Source: Nitrospinaceae bacterium
GTDB lineage: Bacteria > Nitrospinota > Nitrospinia > Nitrospinales > VA-1
Length of the DNA stretch: 5,906 nucleotides
Assembly: GCA_029937635.1 (NCBI GenBank)
Contig: JAPYPM010000150.1
Coordinates: 1 to 5,906, forward strand
Direction: 5' to 3'
Shown in pieces: positions 1 to 5,732 of this stretch (positions within the stretch are counted from its first letter, which is position 1; each line of letters opens with the position of its first letter). The notes under the pieces were generated by a model. The model was not told where the DNA came from. It saw nothing but the letters and a program-made list of their open reading frames with translations, and ran no database searches. The translations under genes and the position numbers were made by a program.

Positions 1-1
1 A

Positions 2-460
2 AACTTAGATGATTTAGGAGATCATCGCCCTGGAATAACAGCCGCAAAAGAAGCAGGCATTATTAGTCCTCTTGTGGAAAGCCAACTTAATAAACAAGAT
101 GTTCGTAACTTGGCTCGCGATATGGGTCTCACCAACTGGGAAAAACCTGCACTGGCTTGTCTATCATCTCGAATACCCTATGGGCAACCTGTTACCGCTA
201 AAAAACTGTCGATGGTTAATGAAGCGGAAGAGATTTTTCTAGAGGAAGGATTTAAGGAAGTCCGAGTGCGCCACTACGGAGATATGGCACGCATTGAGTT
301 ATTAAAAACGGAAATCCCTAGCCTAATGAAAAATGGGCTCTATGAAAAAACTATAAATCGCTTAAAAAAGATTGGTTTCCAAAAAATAACAATAGATCCA
401 GAAGGCTATCGTTCCGGAAGTCTAAATGAGGCGCTGTATTTAAATAGCGAACCTACATAG
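2..460 (+). CDS. larE: LarE-type ATP-dependent sacrificial sulfur transferase, 3' part only
   Basis: The 5' end of this gene lies outside the window; 152 codons are visible, open from base 2 to the TAG at 458-460. LarE proteins are PP-loop ATPases that adenylate pyridinium-3,5-biscarboxylic acid mononucleotide and give it sulfur from their own cysteine, a step in making the nickel-pincer cofactor of lactate racemase and relatives. Visible family motifs are NLDDLGDHRPG at the start of the fragment, the WEKPALACLSSRIPYG block at about residues 46-61, and RVRHYGDMARIE further on. The N-terminal SGGxDS PP-loop would be upstream and is not seen. The only cysteine in the fragment (residue 53) sits at the position of the sacrificial cysteine, which fits the single-cysteine class rather than the iron-sulfur-cluster class. 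A GTG at 74 could be mistaken for a start, but the frame and family homology continue upstream of it. No larB or larC is visible, so the pathway context cannot be confirmed. Confidence 0.9.
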   Translation, partial: NLDDLGDHRPGITAAKEAGIISPLVESQLNKQDVRNLARDMGLTNWEKPALACLSSRIPYGQPVTAKKLSMVNEAEEIFLEEGFKEVRVRHYGDMARIELLKTEIPSLMKNGLYEKTINRLKKIGFQKITIDPEGYRSGSLNEALYLNSEPT

Positions 461-471
461 GAAGAGTCACA

Positions 472-705
472 ATGTGGGAAGTAGAGCTAAGACCTGAAAT
501 TAAAAAAGAACTTAGGGATCCTGAGAAATATGTCAAAGGAATGAACATGACATATAACGGAATGACCATCGCCATGGTGGGAGTCCTAATGATGATGACT
601 CTTTACTTCATGCGCCCCGAACATGTTCTTCACCCTCTTTGGATTGAAATTCTTGGTTTGTTAGTAGCTGGTTGGGGAGAATTTCTAAAGTTTCGTGCGA
701 AGTAG
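472..705 (+). CDS. Small two-helix membrane protein of unknown function (77 aa)
   Basis: I do not recognise this family. The 77-residue product has a charged N-terminal stretch (residues 1-28, rich in Glu, Lys and Arg) and two hydrophobic segments at about residues 29-47 (methionine-rich, including VGVLMMMTLYFM) and 55-71 (WIEILGLLVAGWGEFL). These are joined by a short loop containing RPEHVLHP. It ends in a short basic tail, FRAK. This is the shape of a helical-hairpin inner-membrane protein with no cleavable signal peptide. The ATG is supported by AGGAAGAG at 459-466, which overlaps the stop of the larE gene, so translation is probably coupled and the two are likely in one operon. The gap between them is 11 bp. 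It converges with proC, whose stop is 26 bp away. Codon use looks like that of its neighbours. It is probably a real gene, but I assign no function. Confidence 0.75.
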   Translation: MWEVELRPEIKKELRDPEKYVKGMNMTYNGMTIAMVGVLMMMTLYFMRPEHVLHPLWIEILGLLVAGWGEFLKFRAK

Positions 706-731
706 AGACTCGTTTTAAACAACTTTTATAT

Positions 732-1562
732 TTATTTATTTTTCCCAAGTTCTCTTGAGCGTTGTGTTGCCATTTCAACAGCGTTCATAAGCGCGTTTCG
801 AATACCGCCCTTTTCAAGCATGTGCAATCCTGAAATCGTGGTCCCACCAGGAGAGGTTACCATGTCCTTAAGTTCTCCTGGATGTTTCCCACTATCTCTT
901 ACCAGTTTTGCTGAACCCAGGATAGTTTGAATAGTTAATGTATTGGAGACTTCTCGAGACAAACCAACTTTGACACCCGCATCAGATAATGCCTCGATAA
1001 TCATAAAAATATAGGCGGGGCCACTGCCGCTTAATCCCGTAACCGCATCCATATGAATTTCTTCGATATCAACCGTCTGCCCAATAGCCTTAAAAATATG
1101 GTGTGCAGTCTTTATATCTAGTTTAGACGAATGTTCACCTCCGCAAATCGCTGTAGCTCCTTCCTGAACTAGTGCTGGTGTGTTTGGCATTGTACGTATC
1201 ACAGAAATTTTCTTGTTACCTTCTGCGTCCACAGTATCTTCGATAAGGCTGATTGAAATACCAGCCGCCACTGAAATTATATTTTTATTACTATCGATAA
1301 GATCTGAGAAAGACTCTAATACCTTTTTAACTGTTTGAGGTTTAACCGCTAAAACCAATATGTCACTTTTTTCAACTAATACGCGATTATCACCAGTTGT
1401 CTTAACTTTATATTCCTTGCTTAGATATTCCAGACGATCAGTGATTAAATCAGAAATAAAAATATCTTTCGAAGCAACCAGTGATGAGGCTAAAAGACCT
1501 TTTACTAAAGCCTCTGCCATATTTCCGCCACCGATAAAACCTAATTTTTTATTAGTCAACAC
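732..1562 (-). CDS. proC: Pyrroline-5-carboxylate reductase ProC
   Basis: ProC catalyses the last step of proline synthesis, the NAD(P)H-dependent reduction of pyrroline-5-carboxylate to L-proline in the cytoplasm. The 276-residue product has the usual family length. It shows the Rossmann nucleotide-binding loop FIGGGNMAEAL at residues 9-19, then AVKPQ at 72-76 and RTMPNTP at 123-129. The C-terminal dimerisation and substrate domain carries LSGSGPAYIF at 177-186 and VTSPGGTTISGLHMLE at 235-250, all P5CR signatures. The start is a GTG at 1560-1562, chosen because AGGAG lies 9 nt upstream and because it leaves the usual few residues before the first beta strand. It lies 92 bp downstream of yggS on the same strand, a pairing common in bacteria, so the two are probably cotranscribed. 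Confidence 0.97.
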   Translation of the reverse strand: MLTNKKLGFIGGGNMAEALVKGLLASSLVASKDIFISDLITDRLEYLSKEYKVKTTGDNRVLVEKSDILVLAVKPQTVKKVLESFSDLIDSNKNIISVAAGISISLIEDTVDAEGNKKISVIRTMPNTPALVQEGATAICGGEHSSKLDIKTAHHIFKAIGQTVDIEEIHMDAVTGLSGSGPAYIFMIIEALSDAGVKVGLSREVSNTLTIQTILGSAKLVRDSGKHPGELKDMVTSPGGTTISGLHMLEKGGIRNALMNAVEMATQRSRELGKNK

Positions 1563-1571
1563 AATAGTAAT

Positions 1572-1576
1572 CTCCT
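1572..1576 (-). promoter_or_regulatory. Ribosome binding site supporting the GTG start of proC
   Basis: AGGAG on the minus strand, 9 nt before the GTG at 1560-1562. It decides the start, because there is no ATG near the expected N-terminus. Confidence 0.75.
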
Positions 1577-1654
1577 GAAATTTCTAAACCGAAAACCCAC
1601 CTTAAAAATATCCTTTATACTCAAAGCTGATCCATTATGAGGCAAATAATCCTA

Positions 1655-2368
1655 TCATTCAACTAGTGGCATTTTCTTTATGGAAGATCTTGAGCCAAAC
1701 AATCCTGTACCAACTCGCACAAGGGTTGCACCCTCTTCTATAGCTATTTCATAGTCATTGGACATACCCATTGACAATTCATCTAAATTAATTCGAGGAA
1801 TATTTAGATTAGAGCAGGTGTCGCGTAACTCTCGTAAACGAGTAAAATACGACCGAGAATTTTCTGCATTGCTATCAAATGGAGGAATAGTCATCAATCC
1901 ACTAATTTTTACCCCTTCAAGTTTAGCGAACTTATGTATTTCTTTGAGCAGTTCAAGAGGCTCAATGCCAAGTTTTGATTTCTCACCGGATATATTGACC
2001 TGCAATAATATGGGCATGCAACATCCAACTTTCTGGCCTTTTTTGTGAATCGCCTCAGCCAGAGGCAAGCTATCTACAGAATGAATTAAATCGAACAAAC
2101 CAAAAACAAACTTCACTTTATTTTTTTGCAAATGTCCAATGAAGTGCCACTCCAGTCCATTTCTACCAAGGCTTTCTATTTTATCCCGAGCTTCCTGGAT
2201 CTTATTTTCTCCCAAGAGATTCATCCCAGCCCGAACCCCCTCGGCAACGATCACATCGTTTTGTTCTTTAGTTACGGCTAATAACCTTATATCTAAAGGG
2301 TTGCGTCCAGCTCGTTTTGCCGCCTCTATAATACGTTGCTTAACTTGTTTTAAGTTTTCAGAAATCAA
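1655..2368 (-). CDS. yggS: YggS/PLPBP-family pyridoxal phosphate homeostasis protein
   Basis: YggS-family proteins (PROSC/PLPBP in eukaryotes) bind PLP on a lysine of an alanine-racemase-like TIM barrel. They buffer PLP and affect amino acid pools; no catalytic activity is established. The 237-residue product is full length. Lys34 in LLAVTKEQ is the expected Schiff-base lysine. Other family blocks are GENKIQEA (53-60), WHFIGHLQKNK (74-84), VNISGEKSKLG (124-134), GLMTIPP (157-163), LSMGMSNDYEIAI (198-210) and the phosphate-binding RVGTGLFG (218-225). The start is taken as a TTG at 2366-2368, preceded by AGGGA with 5 nt spacing. It gives the family's normal N-terminal helix, and there is no nearby ATG. 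It sits downstream of the groEL terminator, so it should have its own promoter, and it precedes proC by 92 bp. Confidence 0.95.
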   Translation of the reverse strand: MISENLKQVKQRIIEAAKRAGRNPLDIRLLAVTKEQNDVIVAEGVRAGMNLLGENKIQEARDKIESLGRNGLEWHFIGHLQKNKVKFVFGLFDLIHSVDSLPLAEAIHKKGQKVGCCMPILLQVNISGEKSKLGIEPLELLKEIHKFAKLEGVKISGLMTIPPFDSNAENSRSYFTRLRELRDTCSNLNIPRINLDELSMGMSNDYEIAIEEGATLVRVGTGLFGSRSSIKKMPLVE

Positions 2369-2373
2369 AAAAG

Positions 2374-2378
2374 TCCCT
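2374..2378 (-). promoter_or_regulatory. Weak ribosome binding site before the TTG start of yggS
   Basis: AGGGA on the minus strand lies 5 nt upstream of the TTG at 2366-2368. The match is modest, but it is the only purine-rich block close to the expected N-terminus. Confidence 0.45.
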
Positions 2379-2448
2379 AACAGTAAAAGATATGTAAAAA
2401 CGGGCTTTATCTATGCTCGAACAAAAATATGCCAATACGTTCAGTAGG

Positions 2449-2499
2449 TTTGCAACTAGACCTCCGAGTCTAATGAAACTTATAGTAATTTTGCAACTA
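2449..2499. repeat. Pair of 10-bp direct repeats flanking a small inverted repeat, upstream of yggS
   Basis: TTTGCAACTA occurs at 2449-2458 and again at 2490-2499, 41 bp apart start to start. Overlapping the end of the first copy and running into the spacer is a 5-bp inverted repeat, TAGAC (2457-2461) and GTCTA (2468-2472), with a 6-nt loop. The whole lies in the non-coding gap between the groEL terminator and yggS, where the yggS-proC promoter should be. It could be a regulator binding site or chance; I cannot name a regulator. Confidence 0.35.
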
Positions 2500-2554
2500 T
2501 CATTAGTCGAAAGATTTATATTTAAAGATATCTCAATAGGATTGCTAAGTTTGT

Positions 2555-2587
2555 AAAAAAAAACCCCAGCCCTTAAGGCTGGGGTTT
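2555..2587 (-). terminator. Intrinsic terminator of the groES-groEL operon
   Basis: A perfect 11-bp stem, AAACCCCAGCC (2561-2571) and GGCTGGGGTTT (2577-2587), encloses a 5-nt loop. Read on the minus strand it is followed by nine T residues (A run at 2555-2563, the first three of which pair in the stem). It lies about 30 bp after the groEL stop, the expected distance. Read on the plus strand it lacks a good T run, so it is directional. Confidence 0.93.
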
Positions 2588-2618
2588 AATCTTTCTTAAT
2601 TTAACTGGGTTGCCTTCC

Positions 2619-4286
2619 CTACATCATACCTGGCATACCACCCATACCACCCATACCACCCATGCCGCCCATGCCGCCACCACCACCAGCAGGACCATGG
2701 TCATGTTTATCATCCTCTGGAATGTCCGTAATCATAGCGTCTGTAGTCAAAAGTAGTCCGGAGATACTTGCAGCATTTTGTAGTGCAGTACGACACACCT
2801 TAGCAGGATCAATGATCCCAGCTTTAATCATATCAACGTAAGTACCATTTTTTGCATCATAGCCATGGTCACCTTTAAGAGTTTTTACATGCTCTACGAT
2901 AACAGTACCTTCTTCACCAGCATTCTTGGCAATTTGGCGCATTGGCTCCTCAATCGATCTTTTAATGATCTTTACACCGAGAAGATAATCATGATCGCCC
3001 TTTATCTTATCTAAAACATGGGCAGCTCTCAAAAGAGCTACACCACCACCAGGAATAATACCTTCCTCAACTGCTGCACGAGTAGCATGAAGGGCATCTT
3101 CCACGCGAGCTTTCTTCTCCTTCATCTCAGTTTCAGTAGCAGCACCAACTTTAATAATAGCAACACCACCAACCAGTTTAGCAAGCCTTTCTTGCAATTT
3201 TTCGCGGTCATAATCGGAAGTGGTTTCCTCGATCTGATTACGAATCTGCTTGACTCGACCTTGGATATCAGAAGCTTTTCCTTTACCATCGATAATGACA
3301 GTATTTTCCTTATCAACGGTGATTCTCTTAGCAGTACCCAAGTCTTTGATGTCTACATTCTCTAACTTAACACCAATGTCTTCTGTGATAACCGTTCCAC
3401 CCGTTAAAATCGCAATATCATTAAGCATTTCTTTTCTACGATCGCCAAATCCAGGGGCTTTAATGGCACACACATTCAAAGTACCTCTTAGTTTATTAAC
3501 AACCAATGTTGCAAGTGCTTCACCATCAACATCTTCAGCAATAATAACTAGTGGCTTACCACCCTTTGCAATTTTCTCAAGTAATGGGAGCATGTCCTTC
3601 ATGTTTGAGATTTTCTTCTCATGCAATAGAATATGCGCATCTTCTAAAACTGCCTCCATACGTTCTGAGTCTGTAACAAAATAAGGAGACAGATAACCAC
3701 GGTCAAACTGCATACCTTCCACAATTTCCAATGATGTATCCATGCTTTTCGCTTCTTCAACCGTAATAACACCATCTTTGCCGACTTTATCCATTGCCTC
3801 TGAGATGATTTCACCTATGGCAATATCGTGATTAGCAGAGATAGTTCCAATCTGGGCTATTTCTTTTTTATTTTTGGTTGGTTTGGCAATTCTTTGAATT
3901 TCCGGAATTAGAGCGGCTACAGCTGCCTCGATACCACGCTTGATATCCATAGGATTTGCTCCAGCTGTAACGTTCTTCATACCTTCACGAAAAATAGCCT
4001 GAGCCAAAACTGTTGCTGTGGTCGTACCATCACCAGCATTATCACTAGTTTTACTTGCAACCTCATTGACCATTTGTGCACCCATATTTTCAAATGGATC
4101 AGCCAATTCAATTTCCTTAGCTACTGTCACGCCATCCTTAGTAATAGTCGGTGAGCCAAATTTTTTATCGATGATAACATTGCGGCCTCTAGGTCCCAAG
4201 GTTAATTTAACTGTATCCGCGAGTTGATTGACTCCAGACATAATTTTATGTCTTGCTGCTTCGTCGTATGTAATTTGTTTAGCCAT
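2619..4286 (-). CDS. groEL: 60-kDa chaperonin GroEL
   Basis: GroEL forms the double seven-subunit ring that, with GroES and ATP, encloses and folds cytosolic proteins. The 555-residue product is full length. The equatorial domain starts with MAKQITYDEAAR and contains LTLGPRGRNVIID (28-40) and the nucleotide-binding GDGTTTATVLA, where Asp86 matches the phosphate- and magnesium-binding aspartate. The second half has VEDALHATRAAVEEG, where Asp397 matches the hydrolysis aspartate, followed by GGGVALLR. The apical block YLSPYFVTD (198-206) is intact. The C-terminus carries the disordered Gly-Met tail, five GGM units then PGMM. The ATG has AAGGAG 9 nt upstream. It follows groES by 72 bp and shares its CIRCE-controlled promoter; it ends before a strong terminator. 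No second groEL is visible here. Confidence 0.99.
   Translation of the reverse strand: MAKQITYDEAARHKIMSGVNQLADTVKLTLGPRGRNVIIDKKFGSPTITKDGVTVAKEIELADPFENMGAQMVNEVASKTSDNAGDGTTTATVLAQAIFREGMKNVTAGANPMDIKRGIEAAVAALIPEIQRIAKPTKNKKEIAQIGTISANHDIAIGEIISEAMDKVGKDGVITVEEAKSMDTSLEIVEGMQFDRGYLSPYFVTDSERMEAVLEDAHILLHEKKISNMKDMLPLLEKIAKGGKPLVIIAEDVDGEALATLVVNKLRGTLNVCAIKAPGFGDRRKEMLNDIAILTGGTVITEDIGVKLENVDIKDLGTAKRITVDKENTVIIDGKGKASDIQGRVKQIRNQIEETTSDYDREKLQERLAKLVGGVAIIKVGAATETEMKEKKARVEDALHATRAAVEEGIIPGGGVALLRAAHVLDKIKGDHDYLLGVKIIKRSIEEPMRQIAKNAGEEGTVIVEHVKTLKGDHGYDAKNGTYVDMIKAGIIDPAKVCRTALQNAASISGLLLTTDAMITDIPEDDKHDHGPAGGGGGMGGMGGMGGMGGMPGMM
2634..2678 (-). repeat. 9-bp tandem repeat encoding the GroEL Gly-Gly-Met tail
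   Basis: Five consecutive in-frame 9-bp units (GGTGGTATG, drifting to GGCGGCATG at the upstream end) encode GGM five times, residues 537-551. The unit number varies between species in this family. The three units nearest the stop are identical, which suggests recent slippage or conversion. Confidence 0.85.
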
Positions 4287-4295
4287 TAAACAATA

Positions 4296-4301
4296 CTCCT
4301 T
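4296..4301 (-). promoter_or_regulatory. groEL ribosome binding site
   Basis: AAGGAG on the minus strand, 9 nt before the groEL ATG, within the 72-bp groES-groEL gap. Upstream in the same gap is a run of eight T residues (A run at 4329-4336) with only a weak A/T stem before it, so I do not call a terminator there. Confidence 0.8.
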
Positions 4302-4358
4302 ATTATTAAAGTAAAAATAGGTATATTTAAAAAAAATTAAAATTTCTAGTTCACAAAT

Positions 4359-4649
4359 TTATTTCTCTATAATGCCTAGAACATCGTCTTCTCTCATGAG
4401 GAGATAATCTTCTCCATCAACTTTGATTTCCGTTCCTCCATATTTACTATAGAGAACTTTATCGCCTACCTTAATTTCTAACTTAATGGGTTTCCCATCA
4501 TCCCCAATTTTGCCTTTGCCAACAGCTTTCACTCTACCTTCAATTGGTTTTTCTTTGGCTGAGTCAGGAATAATAATTCCACCCTTTTGGACTTCTTTTT
4601 CTAAAATAGGTTGAACCATAATGCGGTCTTGCAACGGTCTGATATTCAT
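4359..4649 (-). CDS. groES: 10-kDa co-chaperonin GroES
   Basis: GroES is the heptameric lid that caps the GroEL chamber. The 96-residue product is the standard length and matches the family throughout: MNIRPLQDRIMV at the N-terminus, the mobile loop at about residues 18-32 with the GroEL-contacting IIIPD at 25-29, the EGRVKAVGKG strand (37-46), KVLYSKYGGTEIK (64-76) and the closing DVLGIIEK. The ATG is supported by GAGGAG at 4656-4661 with 6 nt spacing. It is the first gene of groES-groEL. Its promoter should lie some 180 bp upstream, at the CIRCE, giving an unusually long leader of roughly 150 nt or more. Confidence 0.99.
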   Translation of the reverse strand: MNIRPLQDRIMVQPILEKEVQKGGIIIPDSAKEKPIEGRVKAVGKGKIGDDGKPIKLEIKVGDKVLYSKYGGTEIKVDGEDYLLMREDDVLGIIEK

Positions 4650-4693
4650 TCGATACTCCTCGGTAAATAATGATAAACTATATTAATAACAAT

Positions 4694-4721
4694 GATTTTT
4701 AGCCTACTTAAGCTAAAAATC
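4694..4721 (-). other. Perfect 10-bp inverted repeat in the groES leader
   Basis: GATTTTTAGC (4694-4703) and GCTAAAAATC (4712-4721) are perfect inverted copies with an 8-nt loop. In the groES transcript this would form a mostly A-U hairpin about 45 nt before the start codon. Neither strand has a T run directly after it, so it is not a typical terminator. It could be an RNA stability or temperature-sensitive element, or a protein-binding palindrome. Confidence 0.5.
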
Positions 4722-4741
4722 CACTAAACTAACCCCATAAG

Positions 4742-4758
4742 TCATTATAAAATAATGA
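4742..4758. other. 7-bp A/T inverted repeat in the groES leader
   Basis: TCATTAT (4742-4748) and ATAATGA (4752-4758) are separated by AAA. It lies between the CIRCE and the 10-bp inverted repeat. It is all but one pair A/T on each arm, so it may be chance in such AT-rich DNA. Confidence 0.3.
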
Positions 4759-4803
4759 TTTATTTAAATTTTAAGAGCTTTTTAAAACGATATGATTCAT
4801 ATA

Positions 4804-4830
4804 TTAGCACTCCTCACTTAAGAGTGCTAA
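4804..4830. promoter_or_regulatory. CIRCE operator, HrcA binding site
   Basis: The sequence is exactly TTAGCACTC-N9-GAGTGCTAA, the consensus CIRCE palindrome with the standard 9-nt spacer. HrcA repressor binds this element in many bacteria and represses groESL and dnaK operons until heat or misfolding stress inactivates it. Here it sits between divergent groES (minus) and queF (plus), about 155 bp from the groES start and 60 bp from the queF start. It adjoins the predicted groES -10 region, so HrcA binding there should block initiation. No hrcA gene is in the window. Confidence 0.97.
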
Positions 4831-4831
4831 T

Positions 4832-4862
4832 AATATAATGTGATCATAACTTTCAAAAGCAA
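4832..4862 (-). promoter_or_regulatory. Probable groES-groEL promoter
   Basis: On the minus strand TTGCTT (4857-4862) and TATATT (4832-4837) are 19 nt apart, directly upstream of the CIRCE. A second reading is TTGAAA (4851-4856) with TATTAT (4830-4835) at 15 nt. Neither has ideal spacing, but the location against the CIRCE is where vegetative groESL promoters under HrcA control usually lie. Confidence 0.5.
4834..4839 (+). promoter_or_regulatory. Possible -10 box for queF beside the CIRCE
   Basis: A consensus TATAAT lies on the plus strand 3 bp past the right end of the CIRCE and 50 bp before the queF ATG. The matching -35 position (about 4811-4816) falls inside the CIRCE and is a poor match. 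If used, this promoter would be covered by HrcA. Confidence 0.35.
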
Positions 4863-4889
4863 GGTCACCATTCAAAATATTACATAATT

Positions 4890-5276
4890 ATGAAAAAAAA
4901 ATCGCTTCACAGTTTAGAAACATTTAATAATTCACATCCGGATCGAGATTATGAAATCGAAATGGAATGCCCAGAATTCACCTGCTTATGTCCAAAAACG
5001 GGTCAGCCTGATTTTGCTGAACTGGAAATTCGCTATATCCCCAATAAAGTGTGCATAGAGTTAAAATCGCTTAAGCTATACCTCTGGTCGTTTCGAAATC
5101 AAGGTGCATTTCACGAAAAAGTGATAAATGATATTCTTGATGACTTGGTACAGATATCTTCCCCTCGTTGGATGGAAGTAATTGGAGCGTTTAACGTACG
5201 TGGAGGTATTAATACAACTATCAGAGCAACTTATGAGGCGTCAAAAATAGATCCCAAAATCAAAAAGAAAAAATAA
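4890..5276 (+). CDS. queF: NADPH-dependent preQ0 reductase QueF (7-cyano-7-deazaguanine reductase)
   Basis: QueF reduces the nitrile of preQ0 to the amine of preQ1, using two NADPH, in queuosine synthesis for tRNA wobble positions. The 128-residue product is the short single-domain type (Bacillus YkvM-like), a tunnel-fold enzyme, not the two-module E. coli type. Key residues are present: the thioimide-forming cysteine is Cys34 and the proton-donor aspartate Asp41 in TCLCPKTGQPDF, and the family block ELKSLKLYLWSFRNQGAFHE spans 57-76. PRWMEVIGAFNVRGGI (92-107) is also typical. The ATG gives a family-like N-terminus (HPDRDYEIEMECPEF), although no clear Shine-Dalgarno precedes it. It diverges from groES, with a CIRCE between them, and is followed 13 bp later by a YkgJ-type gene. 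No preQ1 riboswitch is evident upstream. Confidence 0.96.
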   Translation: MKKKSLHSLETFNNSHPDRDYEIEMECPEFTCLCPKTGQPDFAELEIRYIPNKVCIELKSLKLYLWSFRNQGAFHEKVINDILDDLVQISSPRWMEVIGAFNVRGGINTTIRATYEASKIDPKIKKKK

Positions 5277-5289
5277 CTCATTCGGCTGA

Positions 5290-5715
5290 GTGTGTGAACT
5301 AAAGAGGGACAATATAATTTGTCAATTTTCAATCAGGGGTAACAAATTGTTAATACGTACGGGTGAATGCAATAAATGCGGGGAATGTTGCAAAACATTA
5401 AATATCACGGTAGTTAGAGATGTAACACTGAGCCAACATAAAAGTATAAAAGAATTAGAGCTTTATCTTAGCTATCGTGGAATTTGTCTAGTCGGCGAAA
5501 ATACCGCACGTAACCAGCTGTTTTACTCTATCAATATTCCTTGCCAACAACTTGGACCCGAAAATGAATGCAAAGTGCACCAAGACTTGGAAGCAAAGCC
5601 ACTTTTATGCCACCGTTACCCTATCGAATCTGATAACGGAGAAGAATGTAGCTATCAATTTCAACCCTCGACTCTATTGAATTCAGTAGAATTCGATATT
5701 GCTAGAACAAAATAG
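5290..5715 (+). CDS. YkgJ-type CxxCxxxCC protein, putative zinc- or iron-binding
   Basis: This matches the CxxCxxCC family (YkgJ/UPF0153, a putative zinc- or iron-chelating domain) of unestablished function. Numbered from the GTG at 5290, the cysteines are C27, C30, C33 and C34 in ECNKCGECCK, then C85, C94, C107 and C120. The second half shows the family pattern CQQL, CKVH, KPLLCHRYP. The start is uncertain. The GTG at 5290 gives 141 residues but has no Shine-Dalgarno. A TTG at 5347 has AGGGG 7 nt upstream and gives 122 residues, starting five residues before the first cysteine motif. The in-frame segment CQFSIRGNKLLIRTGEC between them looks like protein, and GAGGG at 5304-5308 could serve an unusual ATA or ATT codon at 5314 or 5317. 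It lies 13 bp after queF and 17 bp before the next gene, so an operon is likely. Members have been proposed to bind a metal cluster; I infer no specific role. Confidence 0.85.
   Translation: MCELKRDNIICQFSIRGNKLLIRTGECNKCGECCKTLNITVVRDVTLSQHKSIKELELYLSYRGICLVGENTARNQLFYSINIPCQQLGPENECKVHQDLEAKPLLCHRYPIESDNGEECSYQFQPSTLLNSVEFDIARTK
5335..5339 (+). promoter_or_regulatory. Candidate ribosome binding site for an internal TTG start of the YkgJ-type gene
   Basis: AGGGG lies 7 nt before the in-frame TTG at 5347. It is the best-placed Shine-Dalgarno-like block in this gene's 5' region and is the reason the 5290 start is uncertain. Confidence 0.4.
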
Positions 5716-5732
5716 ACTAATAATATTTTTCA

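Noticed and set aside
706..731. Shared terminator between the converging 77-aa gene and proC (GTTTTAAAC followed by T-rich DNA)
   Set aside because: The palindrome is only 4 bp per arm and all but one pair A/T, so there is no convincing stem.
1563..1654. Separate promoter for proC in the 92-bp yggS-proC gap (TTGCCT and TATAAA on the minus strand)
   Set aside because: The boxes are about 20 nt apart and neither is a strong match; cotranscription with yggS explains proC equally well.
1360..2447. Plus-strand open frames at 1360-1578, 1758-2048 and 2139-2447
   Set aside because: They are antisense to the clearly real proC and yggS genes, with no family resemblance and no supported start.
2431..2475. 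tRNA-like fragment in the gap between groEL and yggS
   Set aside because: A GGTTTGCAA stretch resembles a T-loop at first sight, but there is no acceptor, anticodon or D arm that can be paired.
3250..3684. Open frame of 144 codons on the plus strand opposite groEL; similar ones at 3018-3365 and 4018-4227, and a minus-strand 3122-3316
   Set aside because: All lie inside the conserved groEL gene in other frames, encode low-complexity Ser/Thr/Leu-rich sequence and lack ribosome binding sites; they are by-products of the groEL codon pattern.
4329..4358. Possible terminator or attenuator between groES and groEL (run of eight T on the minus strand)
   Set aside because: The only preceding stem is about five A/T pairs, too weak to support a call; groEL is expected to be cotranscribed with groES.
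4840..4868. Possible preQ1 riboswitch upstream of queF: GTGATC pairs with GGTCAC across a 17-nt loop
   Set aside because: The stem includes a G-T wobble, lacks the preQ1-I loop and A-rich pseudoknot tail, and its 5' arm would lie at or before the expected transcript start.
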